From Candidatus Paceibacter sp. (lineage in GTDB: Bacteria > Patescibacteriota > Minisyncoccia > Phycocordibacterales > GCA-2747955), in NCBI GenBank assembly GCA_014237915.1, contig JABACC010000014.1:1-38175 (forward strand): 38,175 nt of DNA, given 5' to 3'. The position numbers were made by a program, and so were the translations under genes. This document shows positions 1-8,819 of the stretch, piece after piece. The notes beneath the pieces were generated by a model. The model was not told the origin of the DNA. It saw only the letters and a list, made by a program, of their open reading frames with translations, and made no database searches. Position 1 is the stretch's first letter. Each line of letters starts with the position of its first letter.

Positions 1-54
1 ATAGGAGAATTAAGATATTAACAAAATGTATAGATAAAGAAATAAATAATAAAT

Positions 55-85
55 AAAGAGTGCGCGCCGAAGGCGCGCACTCTTT
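55..85. terminator. Perfect hairpin, family A triloop palindrome (AAAGAGTGCGCGCC-GAA-GGCGCGCACTCTTT), downstream of tRNA-Glu on the minus strand
   Basis: 14-bp perfect stem, 3-nt loop, read directly. Confidence 0.8.
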
Positions 86-102
86 GTTTATTAATTTTTT
101 TG

Positions 103-174
103 TGACTCCACGGGGAATCGAACCCCGATTTCCAGGATGAAAACCTGATGTCCTAGCCGTTAGACGATGGAGCC
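103..174 (-). tRNA. tRNA-Glu (anticodon TTC), CCA not encoded
   Basis: Reverse complement GGCTCCATCGTCTAACGGCTAGGACATCAGGTTTTCATCCTGGAAATCGGGGTTCGATTCCCCGTGGAGTCA folds as a cloverleaf with a TTC anticodon. Confidence 0.95.
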
Positions 175-383
175 AAACGAAGTGTAGGCTCCATTTTATC
201 AAAATCCGAAGGATTTTAGATAAACGTCGAAGTGTGGAGCCAACTAATTTTTTTTCTTTTTATTTTTTAATAAAAATCGTCAAGATTATAACAATAAAAT
301 TTATTTTTAACAAAAAAATTTATTTTTATTTTTTTAAATATACTGATATTATATATAAATAATATTTATTAGATAAATTTTTT

Positions 384-1931
384 ATGGTTATGTTTATTTT
401 TAAAAAAACTTTTTTCACAACACTTTTGGCATTTTTTTTATTTCTTGTTTTTTCACAACAAACTTTTGCAAACACCTGCTCTTTTTCAAGAACTCTATAC
501 GAAGGAATTTCAGGGGAAGATGTAAAATGTTTACAAATTTATTTAAATTCCACAGCACATAAAATTGCAAGCTCAGGCACTGGTTCTTTCGGGAATGAAA
601 CAAATAATTACGGAGCTCTAACCACAAAAGCAGTTTATTCTTGGCAAGCTGCAAACAATATTTCTGGAGCTAATGGAAATTTTGGCCCTGGATCTCAAGC
701 AAAATACAAAGAATTAGTTTCAAAAAATAACAATTCTGAAGACACAGATCTAATCACAACAAGCCCTGATAATACCGACAACGAAGAAGACGATAATACT
801 TCCACAAACACCGCAAGCACTCCTAATACACAAACTCCATCTTTATCCTCTGTTGAAGTGCAAGTTAGAAATCTTTTAAAACTTGTTTTTGAAGAAATTG
901 AAAAAGTTGAAAAAGAAATTTTAACTAAAACAAATTCTGATTACAACACAGATGAATCTGAAAAATATCTTTTAATATCTAAAGAAAATATTTTTGATTC
1001 AGTAGGAAATTTCTTAGATCAAGATTATGTTAATTCTTTAGCTAATTCTCAACTAGCCATAGCAAATTATAAAAAAGCAAGAAGTGAATTAACTACCGCT
1101 AAAAAAAATGAGGACGAAGATGACGAAGAAGAAGACGAAGATGACGAGGAGGAAGAAAAAGACGATGAAGATAAATCTGAAGCAAGAGATTTACTATACG
1201 ATACAGAAGATTTGTTGGAAGAAGCTGATGAAGAAATTGATGATCTTAAAGATGATGATGAGGATGTTGATGATTTAGAAGATGAGTTAGACGATCTTTA
1301 TGATGAATTTTATGATGCGGAAGACGAATATGGTGATGAAAATTACTCAGATGCTTTAGAAATTTTGGAAGATATGGAAGATGATTTAGAGGATCTTTTA
1401 GACGAGTTAGATATAGATGCTTCAGAAAAACAAGAAGCTAAAGAAAAAATTGAAGAGGCCGAAGAAGAGTTTGAAAAAGCGGAAGATGAAATAGAAGAAG
1501 CAGAAGATGACGGAAGAGAAATTGAAGAGTCAGAAGAGTATTTAGATGAAGCTGAAGATAAAATAAAAAAAGCTGAAGATCAATACGATGACGGAGATTA
1601 CGAAGATGCAATAGTAGACGCTGAAGATGCTCTTGAGGAAATAGAAAATGCTTTAGATGAGATCGGAGATGTTTCAAAAGACGATGCAAAAGATGCAATT
1701 AATGACGCTGATGATTTTATTGATGATGCAAAAGATAAAATTCAAGAAGCTGATGATGATGAAACCGCCACTTATGGTGAGCTTGAAGATGCTGAAGAAT
1801 TAATTGATAAAGCAGAAGATAAACTAGACGATGCGGACGATGAATATGACAAAGGAGACTATGAAGATGCAATTGATAAAGCAGAAGAAGCGATAGAATA
1901 TGCCGAAGATGCTTTAGATGAAATCGATTAG
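384..1931 (+). CDS. Secreted peptidoglycan-binding-domain-like protein with a very acidic Asp/Glu-rich repeat tail
   Basis: N-terminal signal peptide; LYEGISGEDVKCLQIYLN resembles PG_binding_1; the remainder is D/E-rich helical repeats. Confidence 0.75.
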   Translation: MVMFIFKKTFFTTLLAFFLFLVFSQQTFANTCSFSRTLYEGISGEDVKCLQIYLNSTAHKIASSGTGSFGNETNNYGALTTKAVYSWQAANNISGANGNFGPGSQAKYKELVSKNNNSEDTDLITTSPDNTDNEEDDNTSTNTASTPNTQTPSLSSVEVQVRNLLKLVFEEIEKVEKEILTKTNSDYNTDESEKYLLISKENIFDSVGNFLDQDYVNSLANSQLAIANYKKARSELTTAKKNEDEDDEEEDEDDEEEEKDDEDKSEARDLLYDTEDLLEEADEEIDDLKDDDEDVDDLEDELDDLYDEFYDAEDEYGDENYSDALEILEDMEDDLEDLLDELDIDASEKQEAKEKIEEAEEEFEKAEDEIEEAEDDGREIEESEEYLDEAEDKIKKAEDQYDDGDYEDAIVDAEDALEEIENALDEIGDVSKDDAKDAINDADDFIDDAKDKIQEADDDETATYGELEDAEELIDKAEDKLDDADDEYDKGDYEDAIDKAEEAIEYAEDALDEID

Positions 1932-2991
1932 TAAACTAAAAAAAATTAAAATGAAATACAGAACAAGCACTAAAATGGAATACAAAAGTGAAGAAGTCTG
2001 GTTTCCTTTATCTGAGGATATTTTAAGTTGGGATGATGATTTCCATGAATTAATGCTGAATGATAGTATCAGAATGGTAAAATATGAAAAAGCCATTAAG
2101 GAAGTAATTAAGCCAGGCATGAATGTTCTAGACGTGGGCACCGGAACAGGAATTTTGTCACTATGGGCTCTAGAGGCAGGAGCAAGAAAAGTTTATGGAA
2201 TAGATGTAAATAAAGACAGAATTCCACAAGCGCTTAAGAGAATTGAAGATGCAGGTTTTTCAGAAAAATTTGAGATTTTTAATGATTTTTCTTACAACGT
2301 TAAACTGCCTGAGAAGGTGGATGTAATAATTTCAGAAATTTTAGGTAATTTAGCAGACAATGAAGACATGACTCCGATTTTAAATCATGCAAAGAAAACT
2401 TTTCTAAAAGAAAATGGAGTAATATTGCCAAAAAAAGTTGAAACAAGTTTAGTTCCAGTTTTTTCAAAAAAAGCTTATAATAATTTGGTCAGCAATAATG
2501 TTAAAGGAATAAGCGGTAATTACAATTTAGATAAGTTACTTTTAGAGTTGGAGATTAAAGATAAATTCAATTTATATTACGATGCTATTTTACCAAAATC
2601 TTCTTATTTAAGTGAACCTAAAATCATAAAAACTTTTAATTTTGAAAATGATGACTCAGAGTATGGTGAAAAAATATTTTATAAAGTTAAGAAAGACGGA
2701 TTTCTAACTGGCTTTAAAGGAAGCTTTAATGCACAATTAAGTGATTATACGAATTTAGATATTTCCAGTGACAATATTAATTTAAGAGAGACATCGGATT
2801 GTTGGAAGCATTGCTATCTACCTATTTCAGATTTAATCAAAGTTAAAAAGGGAGATTTAATCGAGGTTACTTTTTCAAGGTTTTATCCAAAAAAAAAATT
2901 AGGGTTTAAGCAGTTTTATTCTTGGACTGGAAATATTAAAAGAGAGGGGGAACTAATAGAAAGTTTTAGCCAGTCTATGAGAGAAAAATAA
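1918..2991 (+). CDS. Class I SAM methyltransferase, PRMT (arginine methyltransferase)-like; true start may be 1951
   Basis: VLDVGTGTGILSLWALEAGA SAM-binding motif and DVIISEILGNLADNE double-E-like motif. Confidence 0.7.
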   Translation: MKSISKLKKIKMKYRTSTKMEYKSEEVWFPLSEDILSWDDDFHELMLNDSIRMVKYEKAIKEVIKPGMNVLDVGTGTGILSLWALEAGARKVYGIDVNKDRIPQALKRIEDAGFSEKFEIFNDFSYNVKLPEKVDVIISEILGNLADNEDMTPILNHAKKTFLKENGVILPKKVETSLVPVFSKKAYNNLVSNNVKGISGNYNLDKLLLELEIKDKFNLYYDAILPKSSYLSEPKIIKTFNFENDDSEYGEKIFYKVKKDGFLTGFKGSFNAQLSDYTNLDISSDNINLRETSDCWKHCYLPISDLIKVKKGDLIEVTFSRFYPKKKLGFKQFYSWTGNIKREGELIESFSQSMREK

Positions 2992-3041
2992 ATTGCTTTT
3001 TAAATATATTTTGTTAAAATTCTCATCACTTATAAAATTAT

Positions 3042-3458
3042 ATGACAACCGTAAATCAGTTAGTTAGAAAAAAAAGAAAGAAAGTTATTAAAAAATCCAA
3101 AGCAGCAACACTTGGAAATGGTTTTAATCAATTAAAAAATAAACCAACTTCTTTTCCGTCTCCTTTTAAAAAAGGTGTGTGTGTTAAAGTGACGACAAAA
3201 AATCCTAAAAAACCAAACTCTGCAGTTCGTAAAATAGCCAGAGTAAGACTCACAAATGGGGAAGAACAAACAGCTTATATTCCAGGAATGGGACATCAAA
3301 TTCAAGAACACTCAGTTGTGCTAGTTAGAGGAGGGAGAGTAAAAGATATTGGTGTAAGATATACAGTTGTGAGAGGAAAATTAGATGCAACAGGTGTTGA
3401 AAATAGAAAAAATGGACGAAGTCGTTACGGAGTTAAAAAACCAAAAGGAGGGGAATAA
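3042..3458 (+). CDS. rpsL: 30S ribosomal protein S12
   Basis: [21 protein letters not shown]...[14 protein letters not shown]. Confidence 0.98.
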   Translation: MTTVNQLVRKKRKKVIKKSKAATLGNGFNQLKNKPTSFPSPFKKGVCVKVTTKNPKKPNSAVRKIARVRLTNGEEQTAYIPGMGHQIQEHSVVLVRGGRVKDIGVRYTVVRGKLDATGVENRKNGRSRYGVKKPKGGE

Positions 3459-3487
3459 TTTCTTGATTTAATATATAAAAATAAAAA

Positions 3488-3955
3488 ATGAGAAGACCAC
3501 ATAAAAAAATAGATAGATTAACAGAAGATCTAAAATATAATTCAAAAAAAGTTAGTAAATTTATTAACTACGTTATGCTTGATGGAAAAAAATCTGTAGC
3601 AACAAAAATAGTTTATAATGCGCTTGCTGAAGTTGAAAAGTCTGGAGAAGGAAAAGCGATGGAAATTTTTGAAACTGCACTTTCAAACGTGGCTCCTGAA
3701 ATGGAAGTAAAATCTCGTAGAGTTGGAGGAGCAAATTATCAAGTACCAATTCCTGTGAAAGCTGAAAGACAACTAGCACTTTCAATTAGATGGATTATCG
3801 ATTCTGCAAGAAAGAAAAAAGGAAAAGAAATGCATAAAAGACTAGCTGAAGTTTTCTTAGATTCTTTTAAAAAAGAAGGAGAGGCTTACAAGAAAAAAGA
3901 AGACACTCACAAAATGGCTGAAGCAAATAAAGCTTTTGCACACTTTGCTTGGTAG
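3488..3955 (+). CDS. rpsG: 30S ribosomal protein S7
   Basis: MRRPHKK...VKSRRVGGANYQVPIPV. Confidence 0.98.
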   Translation: MRRPHKKIDRLTEDLKYNSKKVSKFINYVMLDGKKSVATKIVYNALAEVEKSGEGKAMEIFETALSNVAPEMEVKSRRVGGANYQVPIPVKAERQLALSIRWIIDSARKKKGKEMHKRLAEVFLDSFKKEGEAYKKKEDTHKMAEANKAFAHFAW

Positions 3956-4013
3956 TTTTTTTCTATTTTTTCTATATAATGTAGAAATATTATAAAAAAT
4001 TAATTCGTTATTT

Positions 4014-4403
4014 ATGCATCACAAAGAAGAAAATAAAAATAAATTTATGAAATTTATGATTATTAAAAAAATAGTTTTATTTTTAATGGCAATAATTTTA
4101 CTTGTTTTTATTTATTTAGGACAAGTTCATTATCCATCAAAAATGTACCAAGTTCAACAAAGTAATTTAAACTTAAATTCAGAGCTTGCAAGTATTGGAC
4201 TGCAGAAAATTCAAGCAAGTTGCCAAGCTGTGGCCTCACAAAGATTACAACAAATTTTAGCTGAAACAGAAGATACTTCAGAAATTACAGAAGAAGTAAT
4301 TAATCAAAGCTTAAATTCTCTATTTACAGAATGTTTAACTCTTGAAGGTTTTGTTTTTCCACAAGTAGAAAACACAGAAAACACTGAAGAAAAAGCTCAA
4401 TAA
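4014..4403 (+). CDS. Small single-TM anchored hypothetical protein
   Basis: Open frame with an N-terminal hydrophobic segment, followed by a terminator hairpin. Confidence 0.6.
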   Translation: MHHKEENKNKFMKFMIIKKIVLFLMAIILLVFIYLGQVHYPSKMYQVQQSNLNLNSELASIGLQKIQASCQAVASQRLQQILAETEDTSEITEEVINQSLNSLFTECLTLEGFVFPQVENTENTEEKAQ

Positions 4404-4430
4404 AAATAATATTTACAATATTTAAAATAA

Positions 4431-4457
4431 AAAGTGCGCACCTTCGGTGCGCACTTT
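4431..4457 (+). terminator. Family A triloop hairpin (TTC orientation)
   Basis: AAAGTGCGCACC-TTC-GGTGCGCACTTT followed by a T-rich tract. Confidence 0.85.
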
Positions 4458-4498
4458 TTATTTTTAAATTTTTAAAAATTTTTATACTTTTTGCTTTA

Positions 4499-4507
4499 TG
4501 TTAAAAT
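4499..4507 (+). promoter_or_regulatory. Extended -10 promoter TGTTAAAAT of lysS (leaderless)
   Basis: Predicted TSS about 4514, ATG at 4515. Confidence 0.6.
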
Positions 4508-4514
4508 ATTTAAA

Positions 4515-6452
4515 ATGAGTAGAGAAGAAGAAATAAAAAAAATAAGAATTGAAAAAATTAAGAGATTAGAAGAGGCTGGATATAAAGCTTATGTTAATCC
4601 AGAAAAAGTTAAGCAAGATTTAACTTTATTTGAAGTTTTAGAAAATTTTTCAGACCTTGAAAAAAATAAAGAGAAAAAGAATTTAGTTGGAAGAATTTTG
4701 GTTAAAAGAGGTGCTGGAAAAATTTCTTTTGTAAAATTCACAGATGGAACAGAAGATTTTCAGGCTGTGTTAAAAGAAGATGTTTTATCAAAAGAAAAAA
4801 TGAAAGAATTTGAAAAACTTTTTGATATGGGAGATTTTGCTGGATTTTATGGAAGTTTTTTTAAAACAGAAAAAGGTCAAGAATCTATTTTAGTGGAAGA
4901 TTTTTCAATGTTAACAAAATCTCTGCTTCCGCTTCCTGAAAAATGGCACGGCTTGGAAGATATAGAAGAAAAATATAGAAAAAGATATTTAGATTTAATT
5001 TCAGACAAAAATTCTTACAATAGGTTTATTTTAAGAGCCAAAGTTATAAAAAAAATTAAAGAATTTTTAGACTCTGAAAATTTTTTAGAAGTTGAAACTC
5101 CAATTTTACAAAATCAAGCATCTGGCACTTTAGCTGAGGCTTTTAAAACCTTTCATAAAGATTTAGGAATTGATATGGTTTTAAGAATTGCGCTTGAAGC
5201 TGAGCATAAAATTTTGATGGCTGGAGGATACCCTGGGGTTTATGAAATTGGAAAAAATTTTAGAAACGAAGGTTCTGATCCAACTCATATTCAGGAATTT
5301 ACAATGTTAGAATGGTACAGGGCGTACAGAGGACTTTCATACAATATGGATTTAACAGAAAAAATGTTAAAAGAAATTGCAAAAGAAATTTTTGGAAAAA
5401 CAAATTTTACTTTAAAAAATGAAAAAGGAGAAAAAATAGAAATTGATTTTGCAGGAGATTGGCCGCGAAAAAATTTTAATGATCTTGTTTTGGAGCACGG
5501 AAAAACTGATCTAACCTCAGCAAGCAGGGAAGAAAAAGAAAAAAAAGCTTTAGAGCTTGGCGGAGATAAAAATGAAATTTCAAAAATTTCAGATGGAAAT
5601 TTAGCTGACTTTATCTATAAAAAAACTGCTAGAAAAAAAATAATCAATCCTACTTATGTTTTAAATTATCCTGCAAGTTTAAAACCTTTAGCAATTGAAA
5701 AAAAAGACGGCACAGCTGAAGTTTGCCAGCTTGTTGTTGGAGGAGCAGAAATTACCAATCAATATGGAGAGCTGGTAAATCCTTTAAAACAAAGAGAAGT
5801 TTTAGAAAGACAGGCAGAGGCAAAAGAGGGCGGAGATTTGGAGGCGATGGATATGAACGAAGATTTTTTAACCGCAATGGAACACGGAATGCCACCAATG
5901 ACAGGAACTGGAATCGGAATCGATAGACTTGTGGCAATTTTTACAGAACAAGAAAATTTAAGGGACACAATATTTTTCCCAATTTTAAAGCCAGAGAAAA
6001 AAGAAATTTCTCAAAAAGAAGCTGAGAAAAAATATCGAGAGAAAAAAATTATCGTTATTTCTGATGAAAGTTTAGGTTACGGAATAACAGCAAACGCTCT
6101 TTGTCAGCTTGGAATTTCAATTGGTGGTTTTTTAGATAGTAATTTAATTTTTGGAGAAAAATCTTTTAAAGACGCAGACGGAAATAATCACAGACCAGAC
6201 GGATTATTTGGAATGAGTAATTTGTCGGGAGATCAAAAACAAATGGCTTATTTTATTGAAAAATGCATAGAAGCTAAAATAGAATTTTTTGATTTTTCAG
6301 AAATTATGAGAAAAGCGCACACAGATTTGGAAATGAAAAAAGGTTATGCAGACAAAAAAACTTCCGAAGTGGGATATATTGCAGTTGGAGCTTTGGTCCC
6401 AAAAGATTTTGAAAAAGAATTTCTTTCAAAATTAAAACTTTTCGGAGCTTAA
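4515..6452 (+). CDS. lysS: Lysyl-tRNA synthetase (class II) with a C-terminal DUF2000/PTH2-like extension
   Basis: Motif 3 MTGTGIGIDRLVAIFTEQENLRDTIFFP, then about 150 extra residues KIIVISDESLGYGITANALCQLG...DADGNNHRPDGLF. Start moved from 4491 because the promoter overlaps it. Confidence 0.92.
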   Translation: MSREEEIKKIRIEKIKRLEEAGYKAYVNPEKVKQDLTLFEVLENFSDLEKNKEKKNLVGRILVKRGAGKISFVKFTDGTEDFQAVLKEDVLSKEKMKEFEKLFDMGDFAGFYGSFFKTEKGQESILVEDFSMLTKSLLPLPEKWHGLEDIEEKYRKRYLDLISDKNSYNRFILRAKVIKKIKEFLDSENFLEVETPILQNQASGTLAEAFKTFHKDLGIDMVLRIALEAEHKILMAGGYPGVYEIGKNFRNEGSDPTHIQEFTMLEWYRAYRGLSYNMDLTEKMLKEIAKEIFGKTNFTLKNEKGEKIEIDFAGDWPRKNFNDLVLEHGKTDLTSASREEKEKKALELGGDKNEISKISDGNLADFIYKKTARKKIINPTYVLNYPASLKPLAIEKKDGTAEVCQLVVGGAEITNQYGELVNPLKQREVLERQAEAKEGGDLEAMDMNEDFLTAMEHGMPPMTGTGIGIDRLVAIFTEQENLRDTIFFPILKPEKKEISQKEAEKKYREKKIIVISDESLGYGITANALCQLGISIGGFLDSNLIFGEKSFKDADGNNHRPDGLFGMSNLSGDQKQMAYFIEKCIEAKIEFFDFSEIMRKAHTDLEMKKGYADKKTSEVGYIAVGALVPKDFEKEFLSKLKLFGA

Positions 6453-6457
6453 AAAAT

Positions 6458-6496
6458 AAAAAAGCCGAAAAAAGCGAAGCTTTTTTCGGCTTTTTT
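6458..6496 (+). terminator. Triloop hairpin AAAAAAGCCGAAAAAAGC-GAA-GCTTTTTTCGGCTTTTTT
   Basis: 18-bp perfect stem after the lysS stop. Confidence 0.9.
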
Positions 6497-6516
6497 AAAT
6501 AATTTTTTATAAATTA

Positions 6517-6525
6517 TGTTAAAAT
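6517..6525 (+). promoter_or_regulatory. Extended -10 TGTTAAAAT of comEC (leaderless)
   Basis: Predicted TSS coincides with the GTG at 6532. Confidence 0.6.
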
Positions 6526-6531
6526 TTTTAG

Positions 6532-8013
6532 GTGAATCGAGATTTTTGGCTTTATAAAATTTTTTATCTTTCTATTTTTTCTTTTGTTTTTGGAATTTTA
6601 ATTTCAAATTTTTTAGATTTTTCTTTAAGAGGGAATTTTTTTTATCTTTTAATTTTTTTTGGTTTTTTAGGATTTTTTATTTTTTTGGGGCGGAAAAAAG
6701 CGAAGTTTTTTTCCGCTTTAATTTCTTTTTTATTTCTATCTTTATTTTTTATTTTTGGTTTTTTTCGTTCTGAGATTTTTTTAGAAAAACAAGGAAAACT
6801 AGAAAACTATCTTTTTCAAGAAAGTGAATTTTCTTACATAGTTGCAGACGAGCCAGAAAGAAAAAACGGAAAAACAAAACTCATTCTGGAAGAGAGGCAA
6901 ACTAAATCAAAAGTAATTGTTTATTTTTTTGAAAATAATTTCTCATACGGAGATTTGCTTAAGGTTAAAGGATTTTTAACTTATCCAGAAAATTTTGATA
7001 ATGGAGAGGGAAGAGTTTTTGATTATAAAAATTATTTGAAAAAAGATGGAATTTTCTATATTTTAAAACCTGTAAGTTTTGAAAAAATTTCTGAAAATGA
7101 AGGAAAATTTTTAAAAGAAAAACTTTTCACCTTTAAATCTTTTATTTTACAAAAAATTAATTTCTTAATTCCATACCCAGAAAGTGCGCTTTTGGGAGGG
7201 CTCTTGCTTGGCTCGAAAGAATCGATGGGAAACGAGCTTTTGGAAAATTTTCGAAAAACAGGAGTTATTCATATTGTTGTTTTGTCTGGTTTTAATTTAA
7301 CAATAGTGGCTGATTTTATTATGAAAATTTTAGCTTTTTTTGGACTTACAATTTCTGCAATTTTTGGATCAATTTCTATAATTTTTTTCACAATAATGAC
7401 GGGAGCTTCAGCTACAATTGTTAGGGCTTCGATTATGGCGCTTTTAGTAATTTTAGCAAGAGTTTTAGGAAGAGAATCAGAAATTATTAGAGCTTTGTAT
7501 TTAGCTGGATTTTTTATGCTTCTTTTAAACCCAATGCTTTTGCTTTACGATCCATCTTTCCAGCTTTCTTTTTTGGCCACAATTGGACTTATAATTTTAT
7601 CTCCAAAAATTGAAGAAAAAATTTCTTATTTACCAAAAAAGTTTTTAGATTTAAGAGGAATTTTAGCAGCAACTTTAGGAACGGGAATTATGGTAATGCC
7701 GCTACTTTTATATATGATGGGAGAAATTTCTATAATTTCACCTTTGGTAAATTTACTTGTTTTAATTGTTGTGCCAGCGGTTATGTTTTTAGGTTTTTTA
7801 GCTTTTGTGTTTGGAGTTTTTTCAAATTTTTTAGGTCTTATTTTAGCTTTTTTTTCATATTTTATTTTATTATATATTTTAGAAATAGTTGATTTTTTTG
7901 CAGATTTTTCTTTTTCAGTTTTACAAGTTAAAAGCTTTGATATTTACCATTTAATTTTTGTTTATTTTTTGTATTTTTGTATTTGGATTTTTTATCAAAA
8001 AAAGAAGTTATAA
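6532..8013 (+). CDS. comEC: ComEC/Rec2-like competence membrane protein lacking the C-terminal metallo-beta-lactamase domain
   Basis: ALLGGLLLGSKESMGNELLENFRKTGVIHIVVLSGFNLTIVA plus multiple TMs; 493 aa. Confidence 0.88.
   Translation: MNRDFWLYKIFYLSIFSFVFGILISNFLDFSLRGNFFYLLIFFGFLGFFIFLGRKKAKFFSALISFLFLSLFFIFGFFRSEIFLEKQGKLENYLFQESEFSYIVADEPERKNGKTKLILEERQTKSKVIVYFFENNFSYGDLLKVKGFLTYPENFDNGEGRVFDYKNYLKKDGIFYILKPVSFEKISENEGKFLKEKLFTFKSFILQKINFLIPYPESALLGGLLLGSKESMGNELLENFRKTGVIHIVVLSGFNLTIVADFIMKILAFFGLTISAIFGSISIIFFTIMTGASATIVRASIMALLVILARVLGRESEIIRALYLAGFFMLLLNPMLLLYDPSFQLSFLATIGLIILSPKIEEKISYLPKKFLDLRGILAATLGTGIMVMPLLLYMMGEISIISPLVNLLVLIVVPAVMFLGFLAFVFGVFSNFLGLILAFFSYFILLYILEIVDFFADFSFSVLQVKSFDIYHLIFVYFLYFCIWIFYQKKKL
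6690..6716 (+). repeat. Triloop palindrome inside the comEC coding sequence
   Basis: GCGGAAAAAAGC-GAA-GTTTTTTTCCGC, 12-bp stem with one G.T pair. Confidence 0.75.
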
Positions 8014-8048
8014 AAAAGCGCAAGGCCCTGCGGGCCTTGCGCTTTTTT
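8012..8048. terminator. Bidirectional hairpin between convergent comEC and LOG gene
   Basis: AAAAAAGCGCAAGGCCC-TGC-GGGCCTTGCGCTTTTTT, 17-bp perfect stem. Confidence 0.92.
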
Positions 8049-8058
8049 AAATAAAATT

Positions 8059-8784
8059 TTAAGAGTAAAACTTTTTTCTAGTTTGTGTTTTTTTCAAAAT
8101 TTTTAAAATTTCTTTCTCATCGTCCAAAACTTTAAATAAATTTAAATCAGATTTTGAAATTGTTTGAAATTTTTCATATAAAGTTTTTTCCATATATTTT
8201 ACAATAGGGTTCCAAAATTCTTTGCCAACTAAAATTATGGGAACTTTTTCAATTTTTTTAGTTTGAACTAAGGTTAAAATTTGAAAAAACTCATCCATGG
8301 TTCCCACACCTCCCGGAACACAAATGTAAGCTTCTCCAGAAAAATTCATTGCAAATTTTCTTGTAAAAAAATATTCAAAACCTAGAGAGTCTGTAATGTA
8401 GGGGTTTATGTTTTGCTCGTGTGGAAGCTCGATATTAAAACCAATAGATTTTCCACCTCCAGAAAAAGCACCTTCGTTGGCAGCTTGCATTAAACCTGGT
8501 CCGCCACCAGTAATTACAGCAAAACCAGATTCTGAAATTTTTTTTGCCAAAGATTTTGTTTTTTCATAATATTTTGTTCCGGGTTTTATTCTGGCTGAGC
8601 CAAAAATAGTAACTGATTTTGGATATTTTGAAATTGCTTCAAATCCGGCTTGCAATTCTTTTAAAATTTTCGGAGATCTTTTTTTTGATTCTGAAACTAT
8701 TTTTTTAGCAAAAACAAATTGATTAATTTCCGCCTCTTTTTTATTAATAATTTTTTTTACTTTTTTATTTTTTACTTTTTTCAT
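8059..8784 (-). CDS. LOG family protein (TIGR00730-like, lysine-decarboxylase fold)
   Basis: FGSARIKPGTKYY, TGGGPGLMQAANEGA, PGGVGTMDEFF. Confidence 0.92.
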   Translation of the reverse strand: MKKVKNKKVKKIINKKEAEINQFVFAKKIVSESKKRSPKILKELQAGFEAISKYPKSVTIFGSARIKPGTKYYEKTKSLAKKISESGFAVITGGGPGLMQAANEGAFSGGGKSIGFNIELPHEQNINPYITDSLGFEYFFTRKFAMNFSGEAYICVPGGVGTMDEFFQILTLVQTKKIEKVPIILVGKEFWNPIVKYMEKTLYEKFQTISKSDLNLFKVLDDEKEILKILKKTQTRKKFYS

Positions 8785-8791
8785 TTCAAAA

Positions 8792-8800
8792 ATTATATCA
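8792..8800 (-). promoter_or_regulatory. Extended -10 TGATATAAT of the LOG gene (leaderless)
   Basis: Exactly 7 nt from the hexamer to the ATG at 8784. Confidence 0.6.
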
Positions 8801-8819
8801 TTTATTTTTTTATAAATAA

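Noticed and set aside
1438-1698. 86-aa Leu/His-rich minus-strand ORF (also 415..654 and 1914..2141)
   Set aside because: Antisense shadow of the acidic repeat gene or neighbouring CDS; composition is the complement of Asp/Glu codons.
4491-4514. ORF-track start of lysS at 4491 (TTG)
   Set aside because: Overlaps the TGTTAAAAT promoter; ATG at 4515 is better supported.
6532-8013. ComEC truncated by a frameshift
   Set aside because: Ends cleanly before a strong terminator with no leftover metallo-beta-lactamase coding sequence downstream; short ComEC forms are plausible.
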